Shown here: positions 35,413 to 44,104 of the stretch, piece by piece
Position numbering within the stretch: the first letter of the stretch is position 1
Layout of the letters: each line of letters begins with the position of its first letter
Assembly: GCF_000316645.1 (NCBI RefSeq)
Contig: NC_019684.1
Coordinates: forward strand, 2,633,501-2,697,500
From: Nostoc sp. PCC 7524
Lineage (GTDB): Bacteria; Cyanobacteriota; Cyanobacteriia; Cyanobacteriales; Nostocaceae
Length of the DNA stretch: 64,000 nt
Reading direction: 5' to 3'
The notes under the pieces: model-generated
Database searches by the model: none
What the model was told of the DNA's origin: nothing
What the model saw: the letters and a program-made list of their open reading frames with translations, nothing else
Position numbers and translations under genes: made by a program

Positions 35413-36693
35413 TTACAAAGTTTCACGTCCCAAGAAAGGTTGCAACACTTCTGGTATCAACACTGTCCCATCCGGTTGCTGATAATTTTCCAAAATAGCC
35501 GCCATTGTGCGCCCCACAGCCAAACCAGAACCATTGAGAGTATGCACAAACTGAGTACCTTTCTTCCCAACTTCCTTGAACCGAATATCTGCCCGTCGCG
35601 CCTGGAAGTCTACAAAATTGGAACAACTAGAAATCTCCCGGTACTTGCCAGAAGAAGGTAGCCAAACCTCTAAATCATAGGTTTTAGTGGAAGAGAAACC
35701 CAAATCACCACTACATAAATTAATCACGCGGTAAGGTAACTTGAGAGCCTGTAAAATTGCTTCCGCATTTCCTACTAATTTTTCCAACTCATCAAAAGAG
35801 GTGCTGGGATGCACAAATTTCACCAACTCCACTTTATTGAATTGATGCAAGCGAATTAACCCCCGCATATCCCGCCCATAACTACCCGCCTCTCGACGGA
35901 AACAAGGAGTATAAGCACAGTGGTAGATAGGTAAATCTTCCGCCGCGAGAATCTCCCCCCGGTAAAGGTTTGTCACGGGTACTTCTGCTGTCGGAATTAG
36001 CCACAAATCATCATCAGCACATTTAAAACTTTCTTCCGCAAACTTGGGTAACTGGCCTGTCGCCGTCAAAGATTCGCTATTTACCAATATCGGCGGACTG
36101 ACTTCTACATACCCGGCTTGGGTTTGCATAGTCAGCATCAAGTGAATTAATGCCCTTTCTAGGGCAGCACCAGCCCCGATTAAGTTGACAAAGCGACTTT
36201 GGGCAACTTTTACAGCTCGCTCTACATTGAGAATACCGAGCTTTTCGCCAATTTCCCAATGCGGCAGAATATTGGGATTCTGAGGTATGTACTCATCACC
36301 CCAACGGCGAACTTCTACGTTATCTTCTTCGCTTTTTCCCAAAGGTGTAGAATCACTAGGTATGTTGGGAATTGCGAGGATAAGTTGCTCAATTTCTGCC
36401 TTGAGTGCTTTTTCTTTGGGTTCTAGTTCACTCAATTGGGCTTTAACAGCGTTCCCCTCGTCCCGCAAACTTTGAATTTCTGGGTCTTGCGGATTGATAC
36501 CAGATTTAATCTTCTGCCCAACCAGCTTACCAATTTCATTACTGCGAGCTTGCAGTTGGCTACGAGTCACTTCTATGTCCCGTTGCTGTCGATCTAACTG
36601 TAATATCGGTTCTATGTCGTATTTACCACTACGACTATTCAACCGTTCCTGAATTAGTTGGGAATTTTCCCGTATTTGCTTAATATCCAGCAC
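35413..36693 (-). CDS. serS: Seryl-tRNA synthetase
   Basis: 426 aa class II synthetase that charges tRNA-Ser. N-terminal coiled-coil arm ([18 protein letters not shown] ... [14 protein letters not shown]), then the catalytic core: motif 2 [22 protein letters not shown] and motif 3 [36 protein letters not shown] is also typical. Complete, single gene. Confidence 0.97.
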   Translation of the reverse strand: MLDIKQIRENSQLIQERLNSRSGKYDIEPILQLDRQQRDIEVTRSQLQARSNEIGKLVGQKIKSGINPQDPEIQSLRDEGNAVKAQLSELEPKEKALKAEIEQLILAIPNIPSDSTPLGKSEEDNVEVRRWGDEYIPQNPNILPHWEIGEKLGILNVERAVKVAQSRFVNLIGAGAALERALIHLMLTMQTQAGYVEVSPPILVNSESLTATGQLPKFAEESFKCADDDLWLIPTAEVPVTNLYRGEILAAEDLPIYHCAYTPCFRREAGSYGRDMRGLIRLHQFNKVELVKFVHPSTSFDELEKLVGNAEAILQALKLPYRVINLCSGDLGFSSTKTYDLEVWLPSSGKYREISSCSNFVDFQARRADIRFKEVGKKGTQFVHTLNGSGLAVGRTMAAILENYQQPDGTVLIPEVLQPFLGRETL

Positions 36694-36845
36694 AGATTTT
36701 TCTCAGTCTTTTGCCTACTTCCTGCCAACACATCAGCATATACTGATTTTGACTTGCTATGACAGGAAAAGCAAATACAAAAATTATATAAACAAGGGAG
36801 TAGGTAGTAGGGAGTGGGGAAGAATACTTGCCCGTCTCATTTTAG

Positions 36846-37427
36846 CTACTGTTGTCGGTTGATGCGATTGAGTAGCCAAAGCGAAGCCACCAAACCAGCA
36901 AAGTGAGCTGAGACAGTATTGGTGTTGGACTGTACTACTAGCATATCTAGACCACTAATGATTCTGGTGGGGTCAAAAAATTGAGTAGTAATAGCTTGGG
37001 GCGATATTGACCTCGCTACCAATGTACCAACGATCGCCTGCGCTCCCAAAAGTGTGACTAGCGTCCCGATTAAATTTATCCATAGTCCTAAACGTAAAAC
37101 TTGTACTGTTTCCACTTTACGAGGGCGGTTGCTAGGGTTGGATGACATGAGTTGGTTGCCAATTCTGGTGTATCTGAAAGCTATATAAATACCCCCACAT
37201 AAGATTAGTAGTCCACAAACTGCTAAAAAGACACCAAACCCAGTTCCAGGATTATTACTGGGACTGCCCGCTCTTTGACTAAAAATTGCAAATAGCAGCA
37301 CAATAATACCAGAAACTACACCTAGCACTAACTGAATCCAAAAGCTAATCCAGCCTGTCAGGCGAAAAGTTTGGGCAATTGTTCGGAGATTAGAAGAAGA
37401 CGATGGAGTATCGGAGTTTCGTGACAT
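36846..37427 (-). CDS. DUF3611 membrane protein
   Basis: 193 aa from ATG 37427; an upstream GTG (37451) is less likely. Four predicted membrane helices: around 27-48 (ISFWIQLVLGVVSGIIVLLFAIF), 66-85 (GVFLAVCGLLILCGGIYIAF), 118-138 and the C-terminal region (AHFAGLVASLWLLNRI). RTIAQTFRLTGWISFW and WINLIGTLVTLLGAQAIVGTLVARS are hallmarks of the DUF3611 family, found in cyanobacteria and plastids. Function unknown. Confidence 0.85.
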   Translation of the reverse strand: MSRNSDTPSSSSNLRTIAQTFRLTGWISFWIQLVLGVVSGIIVLLFAIFSQRAGSPSNNPGTGFGVFLAVCGLLILCGGIYIAFRYTRIGNQLMSSNPSNRPRKVETVQVLRLGLWINLIGTLVTLLGAQAIVGTLVARSISPQAITTQFFDPTRIISGLDMLVVQSNTNTVSAHFAGLVASLWLLNRINRQQ

Positions 37428-38015
37428 ACTGATCACCAACGTGCCAGGCACTTGCTAGTTTTAATCATAATTAAATCCCGTAGGGTAGGGTATAGAAAAT
37501 TAATCTTGGTGTTTTGCGTCAGTCCTGTCAAGCTCCAAAATTGAGTTTTGAGTATTTTTTTAATCTATCTACAGACTGTGACCCTAGCATTTTAAGTGTC
37601 TGAATTTTTGATGATTTGACTAGGATAGTTACTATTACACAAAGTCTTGATTAACTTTTACAGATTTACAGACAAAACGGCATTTTACCTGTAAAATTTT
37701 TTCGATGGCATCTTACGTTTAAGCAGTTCTAACCAGCTCGGCATTACTTGACACCAAGAGAGTGGCAAAACCACTGTCTTGATTGCTCCTCACAACACTA
37801 ATTAGAGCTAGGGTAGGGGCGTATTATTTGGCGCTCCTAAGATTTTTACAGCTGTTCTGCGGCTTTATCCCGTAGGAAATCTTCCCATGTTGACACTTAC
37901 TTAGGAAATTCTGCCTAAGTAGCACTATATACTTACCCAAATTGGAGTAGCACTATATACTGACTACAAAGATGTAGATTTCACCCTAAGCCATAATTTT
38001 AGCCATTCACTAACT
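37428..38015. promoter_or_regulatory. Long PadR upstream region with a 16-bp direct repeat
   Basis: No gene in 588 bases. AGTAGCACTATATACT occurs exactly twice, at 37918-37933 and 37946-37961, 28 bp apart, 55 bases before the PadR start codon. Each copy contains a TATATAC -10-like core. PadR repressors commonly bind their own promoters, so these are candidate operators; they might instead be two start sites. Confidence 0.5.
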
Positions 38016-38363
38016 ATGAAACTTGAGGATATATATCAATTCTTTGAGAATCCTCCGCCAATTTATCTCTGCCAGGAACTAGCAATTTGTTACATTCTTG
38101 ATGTTTTGCTACAAGGTGAATCCTACGGCACTGAGTTGATTCAGCAACTAGAAACTGAATATCCCACCTATCGCCTTTCAGATACTGTACTTTACAGTGC
38201 CATCAAATTTCTCGAAGACCATAGTGCTGTCACTGGGTATTGGAAGAAACTCGAAGGGCGAGGCCGTCCTCGGCGGATGTACCAGATTTCTCCAGAATGG
38301 CAAGGTCAAGCCCAGGATTTAGCACGGCTTTGGCAAAACTACATAAATCGGAGGACAAATTAA
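38016..38363 (+). CDS. PadR-family transcriptional regulator
   Basis: 115 aa. A winged helix with LAICYILDVLLQGESYGTELIQQLETEYPTYRLSDTVLYSAIKFLEDHSAVTGYW followed by RGRPRRMYQIS, the PadR wing. The short C-terminal helix (AQDLARLWQNYINR) may serve for dimer contact. It is 52 bp upstream of a cytochrome b6f assembly gene on the same strand and may control it. The repeated motif upstream suggests autoregulation. Confidence 0.85.
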   Translation: MKLEDIYQFFENPPPIYLCQELAICYILDVLLQGESYGTELIQQLETEYPTYRLSDTVLYSAIKFLEDHSAVTGYWKKLEGRGRPRRMYQISPEWQGQAQDLARLWQNYINRRTN

Positions 38364-38415
38364 CCAATAATTAATAATGAATAAATCACCTCCAGTTAAC
38401 CAGTAACAATTAGCT

Positions 38416-38943
38416 ATGGATACCGCTATTTTGCCATCCACGTTGCTGCTAACCTTGTTGTTATCGGTTGGGCTGTTCTTCTTTATTCGGGCTTCGACTA
38501 AAGACCGCACACAAACAGCACAACTGATATCTGAGCAAGATGAAGCCGTCTTTATGCCTAAATTGCAAGATTATTTTCAATCTCGGTCTTACCGAGTGGT
38601 AGGGATAGACAAAGCACACAACCAAGTAACTTTTGAAGGGTTTGTCAAACCTAGTATCTTTCTAGCTGTGTTTTTAACCCTACTAGCTGCTGTTGGTCTG
38701 GTTTGTCTTTCTTTAGTCCTATCGTTCCTTTTTCCCCAGTACAGCAATCTTTCTTTGGGGCTGTTGCTACTGTCGCCTTTGAGTGGTCTTTTTTATTGGC
38801 AGAAAGCTGGCAGACTGGAAAAGGTGTTTCTGAAGCTAGAACCAAACCTCAGCCAAAAGCAGCCATCTAGCAAAATTACTGTGACTGCCCATCGGGATGA
38901 AATTATTGAGTTGCAGAACGCCCTACAACTAAAAGGCGAATAA
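38416..38943 (+). CDS. Cofactor assembly of complex C subunit B (CCB1-like)
   Basis: 175 aa with three hydrophobic segments: residues 6-26 (LPSTLLLTLLLSVGLFFFIRA), then a pair at about 78-104 and 112-130. FFFIRASTKDRT, a soluble 50-residue loop ending QVTFEGFVKPS, and GLFYWQKAGR are typical of the CCB proteins that help attach heme c(i) to cytochrome b6 in oxygenic phototrophs. Family naming is from memory of the pattern. Probably cotranscribed with the PadR gene. Confidence 0.72.
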   Translation: MDTAILPSTLLLTLLLSVGLFFFIRASTKDRTQTAQLISEQDEAVFMPKLQDYFQSRSYRVVGIDKAHNQVTFEGFVKPSIFLAVFLTLLAAVGLVCLSLVLSFLFPQYSNLSLGLLLLSPLSGLFYWQKAGRLEKVFLKLEPNLSQKQPSSKITVTAHRDEIIELQNALQLKGE

Positions 38944-39031
38944 TTTTTAGTGATTTTGATAATCTCGTGCCACAAAGATGCGGATTTAGGATGGAAGCTG
39001 AGTAAATAGATATTAGGCTATCAAGTATTTA

Positions 39032-39062
39032 TTTTCCCTACGATAGAAAATCGTAGGGAAAA
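39032..39062. repeat. Perfect 13-bp-stem hairpin in a 417-base gap
   Basis: TTTTCCCTACGAT and ATCGTAGGGAAAA flank a 5-base loop. It is 88 bases past the stop of the CCB-like gene and has a T/A-rich base, so it could act as a terminator or be a small dispersed palindrome. The rest of 38944-39360 shows no gene; an open minus-strand frame at 39013-39204 covers the hairpin and has no family features. Confidence 0.5.
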
Positions 39063-39360
39063 GCTTGAGGTGTTGAGAGAGCTTCCTGAGCAATCCACAG
39101 GATGAAAGCACAACGTAACTCTCGCTTTTGGACGCTTTGAACTCTATCCTGACTCCCTTGTGCATGATGAGACCAGAAATCAACCCAGATAAACTAAAAG
39201 TCACTGGCTGGAAGTTGATTGTCTAATTACTCGGTCTAGCTCTACTGGCAAATCAGTTACAAACTTAAAAAAATTGGAAACTTTGCATACACTGAGCATT
39301 TTTGCCAGTTAAATGGTTGTCAGAAGTTGCACTCAACACGGTAAGATATCCATTTGTGAC

Positions 39361-39699
39361 TCAGCGACTGCCCACAGCCACCGGTTCTGAACCTGCGGGA
39401 GATTCGAGTATCCGCAGGCTCGGAAACAAGAAATGGTTCTCTTCTACGTATTGAGCGCCAAACAGCCCTTTCTCTGCCCAGAAATAGCGGTCTGTAGTGT
39501 GTTCGTTTCGCTTTACGAGTAGCAACGCTGGTGGCAAGATACCTTCAGCTTGAATGAATTTTCTGGCTGCTGTCACAGGTTTTTCTTCGCCGCTTTCGAT
39601 GCTATATTGAGGCACGTGTTCTAAAATCCGCCGTCCTTCTTGGCGACGACGACTTTTTCTTTTACGTCTCCTTGCCAACCTATTTTCCTCCTCTTTCAA
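39361..39699 (-). CDS. DUF3155 family protein
   Basis: 112 aa. A very basic start (LARRRKRKSRRRQEGRRIL), then HVPQYSIESGEEKPVTAARKFIQAEGILPPALLLVKRNEHTTDRYFWAEKGLFGAQYVEENHFLFPSL, which is the nearly invariant DUF3155 core. Restricted to cyanobacteria and some plastid-bearing lineages. The basic segment suggests nucleic-acid binding; function unknown. Single gene. Confidence 0.88.
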   Translation of the reverse strand: MKEEENRLARRRKRKSRRRQEGRRILEHVPQYSIESGEEKPVTAARKFIQAEGILPPALLLVKRNEHTTDRYFWAEKGLFGAQYVEENHFLFPSLRILESPAGSEPVAVGSR

Positions 39700-39958
39700 G
39701 CTATAGATTGTAGTGATAGCTACAAAATCCGTCGTAATTATATAAGTTCTAGTTCAAAAGATCAATAGTTTTTTAACTTTTGATACAAGGAAATTACTAC
39801 TATTGACAGTAGATTAATCATAAAGTGAAGCAATAAAGAATTCCTTGGCGAAAACCATTACTAAAAAGATTTAGTTAAGCTTTATAAATGAGTGGGGAAA
39901 ACAGAGTACCTTATTTAATTTTCCCTCATATTCCGTGATCCTGAGCAAGAGCTGAAAA

Positions 39959-41290
39959 ATGTTAATGTCTGCCAGTTCAGATTTTGTGGCTCTGTGTAGA
40001 GAGCAAATCGCGCTACTTACCCAAGGGCTGGGAGCATCTTTAAGTGTGGTTTATTTAACCCAAGAATTGGTGGAGTCTCCTACAGGTGAAGCCAAATTGA
40101 TTCCTGTGGTCGTTTATCCAGAGACAGCAGTAATCATGCCTGGGGATGAAATTATTGAGGCTACAACCAGGAAACAATTACAAGTAGGAAATGTGTTGAT
40201 GCTACCTCAGCCGCAAGGAAGGTTATTAACACCAGCACCATCAACAGAAGCATCAGAGGCTGAACAACAGCATTTTCCAGAAGAATTTTTACTCAATGGA
40301 CACCAATTTGTCTTTCCTCTACTCCATGAGGGTGTGATGATGGGATTATTGGTGACGGGTAGAGACGATCGCCCGTGGAATGAACAAGAACAAAGCCAAA
40401 TTCAAAATATTGGGCAAACACTAGCGATCGCTTGTATTTTGGATCAGCGTCGCGCCTGGTTGCAACATCAACTACATCAACAGCAAATTTTGCAAGAACA
40501 GCAGCGAGATTTGTTAGATAACTTATTACATCAGTTTCGTAACCCGTTAACTGCCTTACGCACCTTTGGCAAGTTGTTATTAAAGCGACTGCGACCAGGA
40601 GATCCAAATCGAGATGTGGGAGAAAATATCGTGAGGGAGAGCGATCGCCTCAAAGAATTACTGCAAAAATTTGATGAGGTCATCGACTGGGTAGATGCAG
40701 ATTCTGAACTACTTTCACTACCAAAAAATGAAATATTTGTAGAAGCAACTGTACAAAGAGAAGCGAAACCAGCATTATTATTACCCGGCACTGGAGAGCA
40801 AGAAATAGATTGCTCCTTAGCTGATTTATTAGCCCCACTATTAGTATCTGCTCAAGCGATCGCTCAAGAGAAAAATCTGGAATTGATTGCAGATATTCCC
40901 CGAAATTTACCTTTAGTAAAAGCAAATATTAAAGCTTTACAAGAGGTATTGAGTAATATCATGGATAATGCCATTAAATATACACCCCCAGGTGGCAATA
41001 TTTACATACAATTAGGACGAGAAAAAGCTAATTTACAAGGCATTGCTATTAGTGATACTGGCCCTGGAATTCCCCCAGAAGATTTAGCCCATCTTGGTGA
41101 GAGACATTACCGGGGAGTACAAGCGCAAACAGAAATTCCCGGCACAGGTTTAGGAATCGCGATCGCTAAACAATTAATTGAGCAAATGCAAGGTGAAATC
41201 GAAGTTTTCAGCCCTGCAATTAATTGGGCGATCGCTTCACCTGATGCGCCGGGAACAACTGTGATTATTTGGTTGCCTATTAGTCAATAG
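39959..41290 (+). CDS. Sensor histidine kinase with N-terminal GAF-like domain
   Basis: 443 aa, no membrane segments. Residues about 5-165 form a GAF-like sensor, followed by a Gln-rich coiled coil (LQHQLHQQQILQEQQRDLLD). The phosphoacceptor box is HQFRNPLTALRTFGKLLLKRL (His near 192). ATP-binding motifs: N box EVLSNIMDNAIKYTPPGG, G1 ISDTGPGIPPEDL, G2 GTGLGIAIAKQLIEQ. A cytoplasmic kinase that would phosphorylate a response regulator; none is adjacent, so its partner is elsewhere. Confidence 0.9.
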   Translation: MLMSASSDFVALCREQIALLTQGLGASLSVVYLTQELVESPTGEAKLIPVVVYPETAVIMPGDEIIEATTRKQLQVGNVLMLPQPQGRLLTPAPSTEASEAEQQHFPEEFLLNGHQFVFPLLHEGVMMGLLVTGRDDRPWNEQEQSQIQNIGQTLAIACILDQRRAWLQHQLHQQQILQEQQRDLLDNLLHQFRNPLTALRTFGKLLLKRLRPGDPNRDVGENIVRESDRLKELLQKFDEVIDWVDADSELLSLPKNEIFVEATVQREAKPALLLPGTGEQEIDCSLADLLAPLLVSAQAIAQEKNLELIADIPRNLPLVKANIKALQEVLSNIMDNAIKYTPPGGNIYIQLGREKANLQGIAISDTGPGIPPEDLAHLGERHYRGVQAQTEIPGTGLGIAIAKQLIEQMQGEIEVFSPAINWAIASPDAPGTTVIIWLPISQ

Positions 41291-41382
41291 TCATTAGTTA
41301 TTGGGTTAATGATTGAGAAGTATAGTTGATCGTAGTTTAAAAAACCAATTCTTTACACCAATCACCCTATCTTATCTATTAA

Positions 41383-42624
41383 CTATCTCAATGAAACTTG
41401 TAAATTCTGATTAATAGTCATTTGTAAGTCGGTGTCTGGGTCGATAGCGATTAAATCAACGCTATTTCTGCCAAAGAATAAGCCAATTAAACCACCAATA
41501 GCAGCACCGCCTAAAACTTCTTCCGTGGCAACGGCGCGATCGCCTGTAACCGCAGATACAGCAGCAGCAGCACCTGCACCTAAAACAGTATTCTTGAGAA
41601 TTGTACCGGTGCTAGTACCTTTTCTAACGGTTTCTGTTTTGGTAATGACCTCAGAAGTGGCGCTGATGTCGTACTCTTGACCTGTAGTTAAAACCAGTTT
41701 GTTAGCAACGAATTGAGAACCACCCTGTGCAGGTCTGAGTTGACCGATTACTTGACTACCAGCCGGAACAACTACAGCACCTTCTTGGGTGATGACATTT
41801 TGTTCTACTGTAAGTGTCAAGGGTGCTGTTTCATCTTTTGTCACCAGGATTTTTTCTGCCTTGTCGTACTTCACTGGGATAACTGTTCCTTGAGGAATTG
41901 TTACCGCTATAGGTGTAGGGGTTGTGGTTTGAAGAGCCACGATATAGGGAGAGTTAATAGCTGAGGCTTGATTGGAACTAACTAATGCTTGGTAGATAAA
42001 AGCTGCTACCTGGGCGCGGGTAGCAGTGGCGGTGGGATTTAAAAACCTGACATTGGGGTAATTAACGACGATTTTTTGCTCTGTGGCGGCAGCGATGGGG
42101 CTACGAGCATAACCAGCTATATTATTGGCATCGTTGAAATATTGCAGAGTGCTTTCAACGTTAGCACCGGGATTATATTGTAGTCCGTTGGCGAGGGAAA
42201 CTAAAACTTGCTGTCGGGGAATGGCTTGGTTTGGTTCAAAGCGGTTGCCGGGATAACCTGACAAGAAACCGATGGTATAGGCTTGCTGAATCGCACTATA
42301 TCCCCAATAGTTGGTAGGTACGTCTACAAATCTAATAGCTTGCCGTTGTGGTGCTTTTTGGAAAGCTTTATTGACCATTGCGGCAAATTGAGCGCGAGTT
42401 ACTGGTTCTTCTGGGCGGAAACTACCATCAGGAAACCCAGCAATGACACCACGTTGTGATAATTCTCGAATAAAAGGTGCTGCCCAATAGTTAGATGAAA
42501 CATCAAAAAAGGTATTTTGAGCAAAGGATGGAGCAGCTACAACAAAAGGTGCGACAGTTCCTGCTGTGACACTTAAAGCCATGAGTGCAGCTGTGCCAGA
42601 TTGCCAACGATTTAAATTAAACAT
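41383..42624 (-). CDS. SLH-domain envelope protein
   Basis: 413 aa from ATG 42624, which starts a signal peptide ending near PSFAQN. Three S-layer homology units follow (FFDVSSNYWAAPFIRELSQRGVIAGFPDGSFRPEEPVTRAQFAAMV; then ones starting near FVDVPTNYWG and YFNDANNIAG). SLH domains bind pyruvylated cell-wall polymers. The C-terminal 170 residues form a separate domain (IPQGTVIPVKYDKAEKILVTKDETAPLTL ... LGAGAAAAVSAVTGDR ... GGAAIGGLIGLFFGRN) with a glycine-zipper-like stretch, also present in the protein at 42960. Probably links envelope layers. Confidence 0.87.
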   Translation of the reverse strand: MFNLNRWQSGTAALMALSVTAGTVAPFVVAAPSFAQNTFFDVSSNYWAAPFIRELSQRGVIAGFPDGSFRPEEPVTRAQFAAMVNKAFQKAPQRQAIRFVDVPTNYWGYSAIQQAYTIGFLSGYPGNRFEPNQAIPRQQVLVSLANGLQYNPGANVESTLQYFNDANNIAGYARSPIAAATEQKIVVNYPNVRFLNPTATATRAQVAAFIYQALVSSNQASAINSPYIVALQTTTPTPIAVTIPQGTVIPVKYDKAEKILVTKDETAPLTLTVEQNVITQEGAVVVPAGSQVIGQLRPAQGGSQFVANKLVLTTGQEYDISATSEVITKTETVRKGTSTGTILKNTVLGAGAAAAVSAVTGDRAVATEEVLGGAAIGGLIGLFFGRNSVDLIAIDPDTDLQMTINQNLQVSLR

Positions 42625-42959
42625 ATACTTTATTGCCTCACACAATTATTTGTTTTCTTGTTAAATCCTTAGACAAAAATATACAATAAAAAGTTTCTAC
42701 TATATCTATATTGTGGGAAATATTTTTTACGCAAGTATGTCAGACAAAATGAGTATTTATATTATGAAAAATCTGCAATAAGTAATAGAATATTTGCTGA
42801 TATCAAAGCTGTAAGGTTAATGAAAGAGGTCTAAGGATGTTGGGCTGTTATTTTTGAATAATTAATTGGGCAAAAATTAAGCGATCGCCTACTTACTCTG
42901 AGAATAGCGATCGCTGATGGGGGATAATGAATTTCACAACTAAAATTCAGTACGGGTTA
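42625..42959. other. Gap between the two related envelope genes
   Basis: 335 bases without a gene. Two HIP1 octamers (42881 and 42907) flank 18 bases. The promoter of the SLH gene should lie near 42640-42720, where the DNA is very AT-rich. No terminator was recognised. Confidence 0.4.
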
Positions 42960-43658
42960 CTAGCGGATTAAATCCACATTCAAGTTAGTATTTAGTGATA
43001 GTCTTAAGTCTTGTTCTGGTCTAATCACGAAGACTTCAGCTTCTTTCCTCCGTAGTAATATGCTAGCTAAAGCACCAGCAGCAGCACCACCGACAGGTTC
43101 TAAAATCTCAATTCTGCGATTACCTGTAATCAGTGAAATTGCAGCTGCTGCACCAGCACCAATCGCTGCATCTGTTAATACTTTGCTAGAATCGTTTTTG
43201 CTAATTTTCTCGGTTTGAGTGAATGTCTGAGAGTTAGCGTTAATTGTTTGCCTTCTGCCAGAAGCATAAACTAATTCTCTGGCGACAAACCGGACACCTC
43301 TGATATTATTTTGATCGTTTCTGTCTGTGGAAAATCTGCCGTCAAAATATACTGGTTCTAGTTGTCCAACAACTTCAGTACCAGCAGGAATCAACACATT
43401 TCTATTCCGATCAATGATATTGTTAGCAATTCTCAAGGTTAGCGGTAAGGTTTCTCCACGAGTAACAACGATTTTTTCCTTATCGTATCTAACAGGAAAA
43501 TTCACCCCAGCCGGGATAATAGTTGTTCTACTTTGCCCAATATTATATTGAGCATGAGCAGCAGGGGCAAAGGCAATCATCGGAGTGATAGCACCTGTAG
43601 TCACTGTGATTGCCATGAGTGCGGCGGCTCCAGATTGGCAATAATTCCGATAGTTCAT
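42960..43658 (-). CDS. Secreted paralogue of the SLH protein's C-terminal domain
   Basis: 232 aa. The signal peptide (YCQSGAAALMAITVTTGAITPMIAFAPAAHAQ) closely resembles that of the SLH protein downstream. The mature part lacks SLH units but matches its C-terminal domain: TIIPAGVNFPVRYDKEKIVVTRGETLPLTL, NVLIPAGTEVVGQLEPV, DAAIGAGAAAAISLITGNR, GGAAAGALASILL, and an end DLRLSLNTNLNVDL. The pair therefore arose by duplication and domain gain or loss. Role in the envelope inferred; no enzyme motif seen. Confidence 0.75.
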   Translation of the reverse strand: MNYRNYCQSGAAALMAITVTTGAITPMIAFAPAAHAQYNIGQSRTTIIPAGVNFPVRYDKEKIVVTRGETLPLTLRIANNIIDRNRNVLIPAGTEVVGQLEPVYFDGRFSTDRNDQNNIRGVRFVARELVYASGRRQTINANSQTFTQTEKISKNDSSKVLTDAAIGAGAAAAISLITGNRRIEILEPVGGAAAGALASILLRRKEAEVFVIRPEQDLRLSLNTNLNVDLIR

Positions 43659-44104
43659 AAATAGCTATGGTATTCATACTGTGATATCTATCAATGACGA
43701 GGACTTACTGAGATTGTTTCTGAGTGTTTTGCAACCTGTGCATAAGCATTGTTCCCCACATTGAGGCTTTGAGGGGCAGATGTAGGTTTTTTACGTTCTG
43801 CCCAGAAAACCCTGGCTTTAAGGTGTAGGGGATGAAATAATTTAATTTCTGGTAGTTCCTAATCTTTGGAATTCCACAAGTGGAGGAGAGATTTTCACTA
43901 TGTTTTGATGTTGAGCAAATTGAATTTTCATTTATAGAGAGTAAAAATAATTTGTCTCACCAGAAAAATTCACTCATCAATAATGTAAATTTTTGTAAAT
44001 TTGCGGTCTTCTAGACTAGAAAGCTGATAAACACCTAGCTAAACTATCAAAGAGTGCATCTGTACTGCTAGTTAAAAAAATGTAGATGTGGCGATATAGC
44101 CTGA
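43659..44104. other. Divergent intergenic region before sbcC
   Basis: 446 bases with no gene. It must hold promoters for the minus-strand envelope gene and for sbcC. No strong operator, repeat or RNA fold was recognised. Confidence 0.4.

Noticed and set aside
39013..39204. 63-codon minus-strand frame in the gap before DUF3155
   Set aside because: Overlies a perfect hairpin and shows no coding features.
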